This document shows, in pieces, positions 10,901 to 19,369 of a DNA stretch of 64,000 nucleotides (its first letter is position 1; each line of letters opens with the position of its first letter). The notes beneath the pieces are model-generated. The model did not search any database, had not been told where the DNA came from, and saw only the letters and a list, made by a program, of their open reading frames with translations. Source of the DNA: UBA7488 sp964414185. Lineage in GTDB: Bacteria; Pseudomonadota; Alphaproteobacteria; CAAHEQ01; UBA3637. The stretch covers positions 1 to 64,000 of the forward strand of contig CAYPVK010000009.1 in the NCBI GenBank assembly GCA_964414185.1, given 5' to 3'. The position numbers and the translations under genes are program-made.

Positions 10901-11410
10901 AATAATGCCCCCGCGGACGGCATATTCGCCTGTTTCCATCACCGTCGTTGTATGTTTGTAACTGTTTTTGGCCAAAAAAGATTTCAGGGTATCAAATCCG
11001 ATATTTTGCCCTTCATTTACCGTCAAAGTCGTATGGGTAAAAAACGATTTTTCCGGTACACGTTGCATAACGGCGGCGGCGGATGCTAAAATCAAGCGAT
11101 TTGCTTTTGAATTTTCCGGGGAAATCAATTTCGTCAATGTATCAATCCTTAAGCCCACAATATCGGGGCGTGGCGAAACACGGTCATAAGGAACGGTATC
11201 ATAGGCAGGGAAAACCAACACTTCCAAATCGGGAGCAAAAATATTTACGGCTTCTTTGATTTTCGCGACCTTCATTTCATCGGCGGCAATATGAACATGC
11301 GTACCGTTTTGCCGTGCCAAATCGGCTAAAACCAAGGCATCAAAACCTTGGGGAATACCGGAAAGCTTAATCGTTTCATTTAAATTTGACATGGCGGTTA
11401 TTATTTTCAA
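7979..11410 (-). CDS. mfd: Transcription-repair coupling factor Mfd
   Basis: 1143 residues, normal for Mfd. The ATP-driven translocase pushes stalled RNA polymerase off DNA and recruits UvrA. The N-terminal UvrB-like module is followed by a CarD-like RNA polymerase interaction domain (about 475-560, with GDLVVHQTHGIGRF), Walker A GDVGFGKTE (about 620), DEEQ (about 727), and the RecG-like motif LYQLRGRVGRG. A C-terminal TRCF domain closes the protein. The start is probably TTG at 11410, which has AAAGG 5 nt upstream; an ATG at 11392 has no such site. It begins 8 bp after trkA, so trkA and mfd are probably co-transcribed. Confidence 0.96.
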   Translation of the reverse strand: MKIITAMSNLNETIKLSGIPQGFDALVLADLARQNGTHVHIAADEMKVAKIKEAVNIFAPDLEVLVFPAYDTVPYDRVSPRPDIVGLRIDTLTKLISPENSKANRLILASAAAVMQRVPEKSFFTHTTLTVNEGQNIGFDTLKSFLAKNSYKHTTTVMETGEYAVRGGIIDLFPAGFENPLRVDFFGDEIDSIKTFDAITQRSSSPVKSFTIKPMAEFALNDESISLFRSGYRELFGTVRDDVFYTAVSEGRYTQGIEHFLPLFHKRMVSFFEYIQGIPISVDFQIAGAFEARADQIQEYYRARLEAVNQGFTTAAIYHPIPPELFFLKHDETHELISAHKNFSFSPFVEPGTQDMQGRPGHNFVEGRLREDQDVFDAVADFIRHSSKKIIISAATHGAGARLSGLLRDKGITLYEADSFKKALSKSPALISAPFEKGFAGSDFIVITETDILGERIIRTPKKKKNANFITDITTLSAGDLVVHQTHGIGRFERLETLNVDGAAHDCLLVVYDGGDKLFVPVENLEVLSRYGSENVSLDKLGSQSFSNRKERVKKDLFAMAEQLLAIASTRELKKMPKILPPHGAYQEFCARFPYVETDDQLKTIADVEQDLSRGKPMDRLVCGDVGFGKTEVALRAAFLAAMNGEQVAVIAPTTLLARQHAQNFMERFKGFPIRIGSLSRLVSASKAKIVKEELEKGTLDIVIGTHAILSKSIKFKNLGLVIVDEEQHFGVTHKERLKELKTGVHVLTLTATPIPRTLQLSLSGVRDLSIIATPPVDRLAVKTFISPFDGVIVKEAILREHFRGGQTFFVCPRISDMFEVEDVLKKLVPDIRVVKAHGQMAAAQLEKIMVDFAERKFDVLLATSIIESGLDMPSVNTIIVYRSDRFGLAALYQLRGRVGRGKLRAYAYYTTPPNKKLSETAQKRLNVMQSLDSLGAGFMLASHDLDIRGAGNLLGDEQSGHIKEIGVALYQKMLADAVRRLRAEQSGEKTSDNEDFSPQISVGLPVLIPSEYVADLDVRMNLYNRIGDIETLEEIESLRAELVDRFGAYPIEVDNLLNTVELKLLAKRANIERIDAGPKGAGIAFYKNTFPNPAALIEYMSKQLGTMKIRPDQKLIVMRPWDKPTDRLAGIKKIIQKIADLA

Positions 11411-11418
11411 TCAAACCT

Positions 11419-12786
11419 TTAAAAAAATGAAAATCCGACGGAAAACAACTTTTCGACTTCTCCGACTTTTCCGCGTTCCACAAAAATAAGGACTTTGTCT
11501 TTTTCTTTGACAATTAAATCTTTATCGGGCAACATAAATAAACCGCCGCGGATAAGGCCGCCGATTTCAACACCGACAGGCAATTTAATGCGTCCGAGCG
11601 GAGCTTTGGTAATTTTGGATGTCGCCACCGCTTCGATTTCCAACATTTCGCCGATACCCGATTGAACGAAATAATCGCTTTTAACACGCCCTTTTCGAAT
11701 GTGTTGCAATATGGATGATACCATGACGGCATTCGGATCCAACGTGCTGTCCACCCCCAAACCGCTTAACAACGTATCGTACAAATCATTATGAATCAAA
11801 GCCATCGTTCTTGGGATACCGTTGCGTTTGGATAATAAGGACAACAAAATGTTGCTTTCGTCAGATTGGGTTGTTGTTATGGCAATACTGTAATTTTTTA
11901 AATTTAATTCATCAATCAACGATTCATCCAAACCGTCACCGCTAATAACCAAGGTATTTTGCAATTTTTCGGCCAAAAATCTGGCGCGGGCTTCATCTTT
12001 TTCAACTATGGTTACATCATGGGTTATCACATCGTCTTCCAATAACTTGGCTAATTGCCAACCCACTTTGCCCCCGCCGAAAATAATAATATACCGCGGA
12101 GATAAACTTTCATAACCCAAAATATCCAAAACTTGGATAATATGCCGTTTATCGACAACAAAATACAAATCATCATTCGAACGGATACGCACATCTGACA
12201 AATCCATAACATTATACCGGCGCGTAACGGCAACGATTTTAATCGGAATTTCACCGAAACTCGGCAAAAATTCTTCCAAAGTTTTACCGGCTATAGGTGA
12301 AGAACGTTTAATTTTAAGCCCGACGAATTGAACCAATCCATCCGACATCGGTATCATTTCGATGGCACCGGCTATCGGCAAAGTTTGCATAATGCGATTA
12401 GCCGTTTCAACTTCGGGGGATAAAATGACTTCAATGGATTGAGATTGTAAAAACGGTTTATACTTGGACAATAAATATTCGCCCGATGAAATTCGGGCAA
12501 TCCGTTTTTGAATGTTAAAAACGAATTTTGCAACGCCGCAAGATACAATATTGACCTCATCATTGCCCGTTACGGCCAAAAACACATCGGCATGTTCGGC
12601 GCCTGCTTTATCCAATACTCCCGGATATGATGCCGACCCTTGGATTGTTTGAATATCCAATTGCTCGCTTAAATTCCCCAACCGTTCGGCACTTTCGTCA
12701 ATCAAAACAATATCGTGGTTTTCTTCGCGCAAATATTTTGCCAAAGAAACGCCGACCTGCCCGGCTCCGGCAATAATTATTTTCAT
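11419..12786 (-). CDS. trkA: Trk potassium uptake regulator TrkA
   Basis: 455 residues. TrkA is the cytoplasmic NAD(H)-binding subunit that gates Trk potassium channels. It is built from two tandem RCK units: a first Rossmann fold with GAGQVG at 7-12 and a second with IFGGGKVGWQLAKLL in the middle of the protein, each followed by an RCK-C domain. No TrkH or TrkG membrane partner lies nearby. Its ATG abuts the TAA of dusB, so the two genes are in one transcript. Confidence 0.93.
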   Translation of the reverse strand: MKIIIAGAGQVGVSLAKYLREENHDIVLIDESAERLGNLSEQLDIQTIQGSASYPGVLDKAGAEHADVFLAVTGNDEVNIVSCGVAKFVFNIQKRIARISSGEYLLSKYKPFLQSQSIEVILSPEVETANRIMQTLPIAGAIEMIPMSDGLVQFVGLKIKRSSPIAGKTLEEFLPSFGEIPIKIVAVTRRYNVMDLSDVRIRSNDDLYFVVDKRHIIQVLDILGYESLSPRYIIIFGGGKVGWQLAKLLEDDVITHDVTIVEKDEARARFLAEKLQNTLVISGDGLDESLIDELNLKNYSIAITTTQSDESNILLSLLSKRNGIPRTMALIHNDLYDTLLSGLGVDSTLDPNAVMVSSILQHIRKGRVKSDYFVQSGIGEMLEIEAVATSKITKAPLGRIKLPVGVEIGGLIRGGLFMLPDKDLIVKEKDKVLIFVERGKVGEVEKLFSVGFSFF

Positions 12787-13707
12787 TTAAGCCCCCTGCC
12801 CGTCAAAAAATTCTTTAATCATTTGTTTAATCTTATCAATGTTTTTTTCAGCATATACGTTTTTGGCAAACGCCGCAACTTCTTTTTTCCCCTTGCCGTA
12901 CCACGCCAAATGCTTCCTTGCCACAAATACGCCGTGTGTCCCATAATAAGATAACATAGCGTCAAAATGTTCTAAAATCAAATCGCTTAAATTAAATTCG
13001 GGCAGACATCCGTTTTCAATTTCATTCAATATCCATGGTTTCCCACACGCGCCGCGCCCGACCATCAAACCGTCCGCTTGTGTGATTTCGACAGCCGCTT
13101 CAGCACTTAAACGGTCAACAATATCACCGTTGGCCGTAACCGGGATTTTTACAGCCCTTTTAATTTTCGCAATTTCATGCCAATCGGCTTGTCCGGCATA
13201 CCCTTGGTCTTTGGTCCGCCCGTGAACTGTCAAACGGGCGGCGCCCGCGTTTTCCAACATTTTTGCAAATTTCACGCCGTTTAAATGTTCTTTATCCCAT
13301 CCCAGGCGCATTTTTACCGACACCGGCACATGAACCACCGCAACCGTTTTTTCAACGATTTGAGCCGCTTTTTCGGGACAGAGCATAAGTTTGGCGCCGC
13401 TGCAATTGGAAATTAATTTTTTAACGGGACATCCCATATTAATATCAACGCATACGGCGCCGTTATCAACGACAATTTCGGCAGCTTGCGCAATTTTATC
13501 CGGGTTTTCGCCCACTAATTGGACAATCACATGCTCTTCATCGGCAAAATCCAACATTTTGACAGTCCCGGGATGGCGCGCCAACAATGAATTGACGGCT
13601 ATCATTTCGGTAAAACACGTTTGTTTTCCGAATTTGCGCACCATGCGTCGAAACGGTTTATCCGTAACACCGGCCATCGGGGCCAAACATAACGGCGGCA
13701 ATATCAT
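12787..13707 (-). CDS. dusB: tRNA-dihydrouridine synthase, DusB-like
   Basis: 306-residue FMN-dependent TIM-barrel enzyme that reduces uridines in the tRNA D-arm. Visible family features are LAPMAGVTDKPFRR at the start, NMGCPVKK with the catalytic Cys93, KMRLGWD, and VHGRTKDQGYAG. The DusB assignment over DusA or DusC rests on the overall N-terminal pattern. Its ATG overlaps the stop of the Sel1-repeat gene (ATGA), and trkA follows immediately: a tight Sel1-dusB-trkA-mfd series. Confidence 0.88.
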   Translation of the reverse strand: MILPPLCLAPMAGVTDKPFRRMVRKFGKQTCFTEMIAVNSLLARHPGTVKMLDFADEEHVIVQLVGENPDKIAQAAEIVVDNGAVCVDINMGCPVKKLISNCSGAKLMLCPEKAAQIVEKTVAVVHVPVSVKMRLGWDKEHLNGVKFAKMLENAGAARLTVHGRTKDQGYAGQADWHEIAKIKRAVKIPVTANGDIVDRLSAEAAVEITQADGLMVGRGACGKPWILNEIENGCLPEFNLSDLILEHFDAMLSYYGTHGVFVARKHLAWYGKGKKEVAAFAKNVYAEKNIDKIKQMIKEFFDGQGA

Positions 13708-14390
13708 TTTTCCACCCTGATTAAAACGCTTTCATATTCATCCGGCGTCAAATGTTCGGCTATTTCGGCCAATTTCGGCGCTTTAGCTTCCAAATCGGGT
13801 TCATGCGGAAACATTTGTTTCGTTGCTTTGCCCAACCAATAATAACTTTCGACATAATCGGGCTTTTTAGCCGACAAATACATATCGGACAATTTCAGTT
13901 GAGCGGGAATATATCCGTCATTTGCCGCTTGCTTATACCAAAACAACGCTTGTTCGGGGTCGGCTTGTACCCATTTGTTTTCGGTGTAAATTGCCCCCAG
14001 TTTCATGCACGAATCGTAATGCCCCTGCTGAGCGGCTTTTTTATAAAATTCCAAAGCTTTCGGCAAATTTACGGGTGTGTGCTTGCCGTATTCATAGGCC
14101 TGAGCCACCAAATATTGGCTATGCATATCGCCATAATCGGCCGTACGGGCATGCCAAGCCAAATTCCAATAATCGTCGCTTTTCGTTTCATCGGCCAACG
14201 GATTCATCGCATTAAACAATTCAACGGAAGGCGGCAATACCGTTGGAGCTTCATCATATATCACGCCGCGAACCGGTTGCGATTGAACGGCTTTGTTTGA
14301 ATTTTTCATTGCCGCATGGCAAGAAATATTCGCAATAAAAAATAAATTTACCACGCCGAAAAATAATAAAAATAATTCACTTTTTTTCAT
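13704..14390 (-). CDS. Exported Sel1-repeat (SLR) protein
   Basis: 228 residues from the chosen ATG: a signal peptide or anchor (about 1-25, MKKSELFLLFFGVVNLFF then ANISCHA) and at least three Sel1-like helical repeats (AQAYEYG..ALEFYKKAAQQG, LGAIYTE..ALFWYKQAANDG, LSDMYLSA..ESYYWLGKA). Such solenoids mediate protein-protein contacts, often in envelope processes. An extended -10 (TGCTATAC) ends about 6 bp before the ATG, which hints at a leaderless transcript. The start is divergent from trmFO, 45 bp away. Confidence 0.75.
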   Translation of the reverse strand: MKKSELFLLFFGVVNLFFIANISCHAAMKNSNKAVQSQPVRGVIYDEAPTVLPPSVELFNAMNPLADETKSDDYWNLAWHARTADYGDMHSQYLVAQAYEYGKHTPVNLPKALEFYKKAAQQGHYDSCMKLGAIYTENKWVQADPEQALFWYKQAANDGYIPAQLKLSDMYLSAKKPDYVESYYWLGKATKQMFPHEPDLEAKAPKLAEIAEHLTPDEYESVLIRVEK

Positions 14391-14434
14391 AAATATGGTA
14401 TAGCAGAATTTATTCAAAATTAAAAGAGGTTCTT

Positions 14435-15757
14435 ATGAAAAAAGTAATGGTTATCGGTGCGGGGCTGGCGGGTTCGGAAGCGGCATGGCAACTTTTGAAA
14501 CATGGATTTGAAGTGAAAATGGTTGAAATGCGTCCCAACGTGTCCACACCCGCGCATACGACGGATTTATTCGGCGAATTGGTTTGTTCCAATTCTTTGC
14601 GTTCGGATGATAATGAAGCCAGCGCCATCGGCTTGTTGCATGAAGAAATGCGCCGTTGCGATTCTTTAATTATGAAATGCGCCGATATGTGCAAAGTTCC
14701 CGCGGGCGGCGCTTTGGCCGTCAATCGTGAAGATTTTGCCCGCATGATTACCGATACGTTGAAACAACACCCGAATTTTTCATTACAAATTCAAGAGGCT
14801 GATTTGCCCGTTCAATCGGATATTCCCGTTATTTTGGCAACCGGCCCATTAACTTCCGACAAATTGGCCGAACAATTGCGCGTGGTTACCGGTACACAAT
14901 CAATGCATTTTTTTGATGCAATCGCGCCGATTGTTTACACCGACAGTATCGATATGTCAAAAGCTTGGTATCAATCCCGTTATGACAAAGGCGACGGCAC
15001 GGATTATTTAAATTGTCCGATGAATGAACAAGAATACAATGCGTTTATCGATGCTTTGCTGGGCGGGGAAAAAGTCAAATTCAAAGAATGGGAAGAAAAA
15101 ACGCCGTATTTTGAAGGGTGTTTGCCGATTGAAGTCATGGCCGAACGCGGACGGCAAACTTTATTATTCGGCCCGATGAAACCCGTGGGGCTTCGCAATC
15201 CGCATATAGACAACAAACGGGCATACGCGGTTGTTCAGCTGCGCAAAGAAAACAAAGACGGCACATTGATGAATTTGGTCGGCTTTCAAACAAAATTAAC
15301 CTATGGCGCACAAAAACAAATATTTAAAATGATTCCGGGGTTGGAATCCGCCGAATTTGCACGTCTTGGCGGCATACATCGAAACACGTTTGTTTGCGGC
15401 CCGAAAGTATTGGATGAACGCTTAAGGCTTAAAAAACTGCCGCATATACGTTTAGCCGGTCAAATCACGGGGTGCGAAGGTTATGTCGAAAGTGCCGCCG
15501 TCGGATTGTTGGCGGGGTTGTTTACCGCTCTGCCCGATATGCCGCTACCCCCGCGAGAAACGGCTTTGGGAGCCATGCTCGCCCATATCACGCGCGAAGC
15601 AACGGATGAATTATTTCAACCGATGAACATTAATTTCGGCTTATTCCCGACAATCGAAGCTTTCAACGGCAAACGGAAAATCAAAGGCGCCGACCGTAAA
15701 CGCCTCTACACACAACGGGCAAAGGAAACATTGGAACAATGGATTAAGGAATATTAA
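14435..15757 (+). CDS. trmFO: Folate-dependent tRNA (uracil-5-)-methyltransferase TrmFO
   Basis: 440 residues. It makes m5U54 in the tRNA T-loop using methylenetetrahydrofolate and FAD. The N-terminal dinucleotide-binding motif is GAGLAGSEAAW (8-18). VEMRP, LVCSNSLRSD and the GIHRNTFVCGP plus AGQITGCEGYVESAA blocks are diagnostic of the GidA/TrmFO family. The ATG follows AAGAGG at 6 nt. Confidence 0.95.
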   Translation: MKKVMVIGAGLAGSEAAWQLLKHGFEVKMVEMRPNVSTPAHTTDLFGELVCSNSLRSDDNEASAIGLLHEEMRRCDSLIMKCADMCKVPAGGALAVNREDFARMITDTLKQHPNFSLQIQEADLPVQSDIPVILATGPLTSDKLAEQLRVVTGTQSMHFFDAIAPIVYTDSIDMSKAWYQSRYDKGDGTDYLNCPMNEQEYNAFIDALLGGEKVKFKEWEEKTPYFEGCLPIEVMAERGRQTLLFGPMKPVGLRNPHIDNKRAYAVVQLRKENKDGTLMNLVGFQTKLTYGAQKQIFKMIPGLESAEFARLGGIHRNTFVCGPKVLDERLRLKKLPHIRLAGQITGCEGYVESAAVGLLAGLFTALPDMPLPPRETALGAMLAHITREATDELFQPMNINFGLFPTIEAFNGKRKIKGADRKRLYTQRAKETLEQWIKEY

Positions 15758-15834
15758 AATAAAAAAGTCCTTTTCAAAATTAAAATTTTGATTTATACTT
15801 AATAGGTTGCTTGATTTTTATAAAGGTAAACGCC

Positions 15835-16356
15835 ATGATTAAAATTTTAACGGACGATGAAATATTGATTGCGTCATTGGAAAATGCTTTATCCGGCGAC
15901 AACGATGACATTTTAAAATGGATGGCGGATTTTTCCCGAATTTTGACAATCCGATCCTTCGGAAAAAACATACCGCACAACCAGTCCGTTTATAATACCG
16001 AAACTTTGACGGATATGGGAAAATCTTTATCGGTTTTGAACATTCCGAAAGAGTTTGATTTTAAGCCGTTCATGCAAGCTTTTGAAAACGCAGGATTCCG
16101 CCCGTTTCCCGTTCGTTCCGAATACAATTTATCCGAACGAACAGATATGGGGGAATTTATTATTCGCAGTGTTTTGACATTATATGATGATGCGGCTGAA
16201 AGTCCTTTTCTCAGTCGGACAGAAAACGGATTAATTTATCGAGATTTTCAAGCTTACGAACATTTACCGACTTCCGTTATTAAGGCCGGACAAAACACGA
16301 CGCCGGCAATGCGATTGACAAAAACAATGGCGCGCCCGAACAAATATCGCTCTTGA
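15835..16356 (+). CDS. Hypothetical protein
   Basis: 173 residues, acidic, with no signal peptide or membrane segment and no family I recognise. The start is the ATG with AAAGG 8 nt upstream; an in-frame ATG eight codons earlier lacks a ribosome-binding site. A short -10-like TATACT lies upstream near 15795. It follows trmFO on the same strand and converges with the TPR-methyltransferase gene. Confidence 0.6.
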   Translation: MIKILTDDEILIASLENALSGDNDDILKWMADFSRILTIRSFGKNIPHNQSVYNTETLTDMGKSLSVLNIPKEFDFKPFMQAFENAGFRPFPVRSEYNLSERTDMGEFIIRSVLTLYDDAAESPFLSRTENGLIYRDFQAYEHLPTSVIKAGQNTTPAMRLTKTMARPNKYRS

Positions 16357-16381
16357 TAAATGTTTGAAAATTCAAATGAAA

Positions 16382-18154
16382 TTAAGCCAACGCGGCCAAG
16401 ATGATTTCGCCTTTGGCCATGCCGGAATCTTCTTTTCTTAAATCTGTCGATTGACGAGATAAAATTTTAAATCCGTTTGATTGAAGCTGTTTTTCAATAT
16501 AGCCGGCGGTATACAAATACCGTCCCGATACGGACAATTCATTATGTTTTTCTGCCGTTTCGACCGTTAAAGCAAAATGCCCGTTTTTAGTCAAATGATT
16601 GCGAACCCCTTGAAACAATACAGAAGGATTATCCAAATATCCGAGCATTTCAATCGCGACAATCAATTCAAATTTTTGCTTATTTGATGCCAAAAATGTT
16701 TCAACGGGTTCATTGATTAATTTTTTATACAATTTTGTTTCGGCGGCTTTTTTCAACATTTCTTCGGATATGTCAACTCCGACGATTGAATTATAATGCC
16801 CTTTAAACGCAGCCGCGAAAAGGCCCGTCCCGCACGCCAAATCCAATACGGTTTTATAGGATTTATCCCCCAGCATTTCCACAACCGTTGAAACAGCCTT
16901 GCTTTGCAATTTTTGTACGGTTGCTTCATAAGTCGGTGCAAAGGCATCAAACAATTCTTTGGCATATGCTGCCGCGTGAGAATCCTTTTTTCCGCCGAAC
17001 GCCGCTAACGTGTGTTTTGCCACAGAGTTGTCCGGGAAATTTTTAACCCACCCTTTTGCAAATTCCAACGCTTGTTTCTGTGCGGCTTTTCCCATTTTAT
17101 AAAGCCCCGTCAAAGTTGCGGCAATTCTTAAATCCAATTCTTTGGTTTTAAGCCCTAAAACCAACGCGTTAAAATACAACCCCGCTGCTTCCGAATAATC
17201 GCCCATATCCTCTAATATCATCGCTAAATTATAGATAGAGGGAACATGTTTCGGATTGATGATGACGGCTTCTTGGTAATACCCCAAACTTTCGGCTTTA
17301 CGCCCCTGTTCAAACAACAAGACGGCCAAATTATGGTGTACGGCCAAAAAATCCCTGTCATTGGCCAACGCCCGTTTATAAGCATCTTCGGCCAATTCTT
17401 TGTCGCCTTTTTTAAGGTAAATATTGCCTTGATTGGCATAAGCATCGGCGTAATAAGCATTTAAGCGCGATGCTTCAATATATTTTTCAAGAGCTCCGTC
17501 CAAATCGCCCCCCTGTTCCAAAATCAATCCGTATTCATTCAAATATACGGCTTTTTGTTCCGATTGCAGTGCTTTTTGAATAAAATCCGCTGCCTCATCC
17601 AAACGGTTTGCTTTGCGGGCCGATACGGCTAAACGATAATAAACGTCTGGGCATGGACACAACCGTTGTGCATCGCGCAAATATTTTTCCGCTTCCGCGG
17701 CATCGCCTTCTTTTTGCGCCAATTGTGCCAATCCGATTAAAGCCGCGCTGTCCGCCTTATTTAATTTTAACGCTTCATTAAAAGCACTCTTGGCCCATTC
17801 ATTTTGCCCCTTTTGTGCATAAATAATTCCCATTTGCGGTAAAACATGCGGCCGATTTTTATATTTTTCATAAAAACCCAATGCTTCATCATAATGTTTT
17901 TGACGATGTAAAACCGATGCCAAAGCAAGCGCGTAAGATTCCACATTCGGGTACAATTTGACGGCACTGTATAAAATTTTAGCGGCCGGTTCCAAAGCAT
18001 TTGCTTGAAATGCGGTCAAGCCCAATAAATACAGCGCATCTCCGTGGCCCGGTTCAACGGCCAAAACTTCGCGTGCCAATTCTTCCGCGCGATCATAATC
18101 GGCCGCATTATAAGCGGTAAAAGCCGTATCAAGCAATTGGTCTGTCGTGGACAT
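16382..18154 (-). CDS. TPR-repeat protein fused to a SAM-dependent methyltransferase
   Basis: 590 residues. Residues 1 to about 390 are a run of roughly ten tetratricopeptide repeats (patterns such as AYANQGNIYLKKGDKELAEDAYKRAL). The C-terminal part (about 410-590) is a class I methyltransferase with motif I VLDLACGTGLFA and the post-I acidic residue in VGVDISEEML. TPR-methyltransferase fusions of this kind are common in alphaproteobacteria, but their substrates are unknown. AAGGAG precedes the ATG. It lies 51 bp downstream of rodA and may be read from the rod-shape operon. Confidence 0.85.
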   Translation of the reverse strand: MSTTDQLLDTAFTAYNAADYDRAEELAREVLAVEPGHGDALYLLGLTAFQANALEPAAKILYSAVKLYPNVESYALALASVLHRQKHYDEALGFYEKYKNRPHVLPQMGIIYAQKGQNEWAKSAFNEALKLNKADSAALIGLAQLAQKEGDAAEAEKYLRDAQRLCPCPDVYYRLAVSARKANRLDEAADFIQKALQSEQKAVYLNEYGLILEQGGDLDGALEKYIEASRLNAYYADAYANQGNIYLKKGDKELAEDAYKRALANDRDFLAVHHNLAVLLFEQGRKAESLGYYQEAVIINPKHVPSIYNLAMILEDMGDYSEAAGLYFNALVLGLKTKELDLRIAATLTGLYKMGKAAQKQALEFAKGWVKNFPDNSVAKHTLAAFGGKKDSHAAAYAKELFDAFAPTYEATVQKLQSKAVSTVVEMLGDKSYKTVLDLACGTGLFAAAFKGHYNSIVGVDISEEMLKKAAETKLYKKLINEPVETFLASNKQKFELIVAIEMLGYLDNPSVLFQGVRNHLTKNGHFALTVETAEKHNELSVSGRYLYTAGYIEKQLQSNGFKILSRQSTDLRKEDSGMAKGEIILAALA

Positions 18155-18205
18155 TTAAATCTCCTTGTATTTCATATAGGGCAAAATGCGTTAAAAGGCT
18201 ATGTT

Positions 18206-19369
18206 TTATTCATCATCAATGGAACCGCGCCGTCCGATAACCATTTCCCGGTTAATATTAACGCATTCAATCAAACCGAAACCGAAAAATAACGTCAACA
18301 TCGCCGTCCCGCCATAGGACACAAGCGGCAACGGAACACCTACTACCGGCATCAACCCCATGACCATGCCCATGTTGATAAAGACATACATCGCAAAATT
18401 TATCGTCAAACCCCAAGCCAGTAATTTGCCGAAAAAGCTGTTTGAACGCATGCCGATAAAAATGCCGTATCCGATAATTAACGTGAATAATCCCAATAAA
18501 AATAAAGAACCAACCAAACCGAATTCTTCACTCATCATCGTAAAAATAAAATCCGTTTGCTTTTCGGGCAAGAAATTTAAACGGCTTTGAGTCCCTTCCA
18601 TGAAGCCTTTCCCGAAAATGCCGCCGCTGCCCAACGTAATTTTGGATTGCATTATGTGATATCCCGTGCCGAGCGGGTCATCTTCAGGATTTAAAAAAGT
18701 CAACACGCGTTTTTTTTGATAATCATGCATAAACATCCAAAAAACAGGAACGGATACAACGCCAAGTACTGCCAAGACGACAAATTTCCATATTTGAACC
18801 CCGACAATAAAAAATATGCCGAAAGATACAAATACCAACATCAACGCCGTTCCCAAATCGGGCTGTTTTAAAATAAGAGCAACCGGCAATGCCATTAACA
18901 ACAACGGCATAATCATAAAACGAACGGAACGGACTTCTTCCAAAGAAGCACCGTGAAAATATTTTGCCAATGCCAAAACAAGGGCTATTTTCATTACCTC
19001 GGACGGTTGTAATTGAAAAAAGCCCAAATCAAGCCACCGTTGTGCGCCCATACCGACGGTACCGATTAATTCTACGCCCAGTAACAATGCCAAAGCAACG
19101 GCATATATCCAATAAGCATATTTCATCCACAACCTTAAATTCATCATTGACACAAACAATAAAACCGTTAAAGCAGCCAAAAAACGGATAAATTGTTTAC
19201 TCGCCCACGGATACCAACTACCGCCACCGGCAGAATATAAAAGTGCGATGCCGATAAAAACAACCGAACAAATTAACAACAAATATGGCCAACTGAACAA
19301 TTTTATCCGGTCCATAAAGGTCAAGTTATAATTTCTTAAATAACAATTTCTGTCTTTGAAAAAGTCCAC
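18206..19369 (-). CDS. rodA: Rod-shape peptidoglycan glycosyltransferase RodA
   Basis: 387 residues, SEDS family, about ten transmembrane segments. RodA polymerises lipid II in the elongasome together with PBP2. Family marks include GAQRWLDLGFFQLQPSE, a conserved PDLGTAL segment, GIFGKGFMEGTQS and VPLPLVSYGGTAML near the C-terminus. The start is a GTG with GGGGGAT upstream, one base after the mrdA TGA; an internal ATG at 19315 lacks a Shine-Dalgarno. Confidence 0.95.
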   Translation of the reverse strand: MDFFKDRNCYLRNYNLTFMDRIKLFSWPYLLLICSVVFIGIALLYSAGGGSWYPWASKQFIRFLAALTVLLFVSMMNLRLWMKYAYWIYAVALALLLGVELIGTVGMGAQRWLDLGFFQLQPSEVMKIALVLALAKYFHGASLEEVRSVRFMIMPLLLMALPVALILKQPDLGTALMLVFVSFGIFFIVGVQIWKFVVLAVLGVVSVPVFWMFMHDYQKKRVLTFLNPEDDPLGTGYHIMQSKITLGSGGIFGKGFMEGTQSRLNFLPEKQTDFIFTMMSEEFGLVGSLFLLGLFTLIIGYGIFIGMRSNSFFGKLLAWGLTINFAMYVFINMGMVMGLMPVVGVPLPLVSYGGTAMLTLFFGFGLIECVNINREMVIGRRGSIDDE

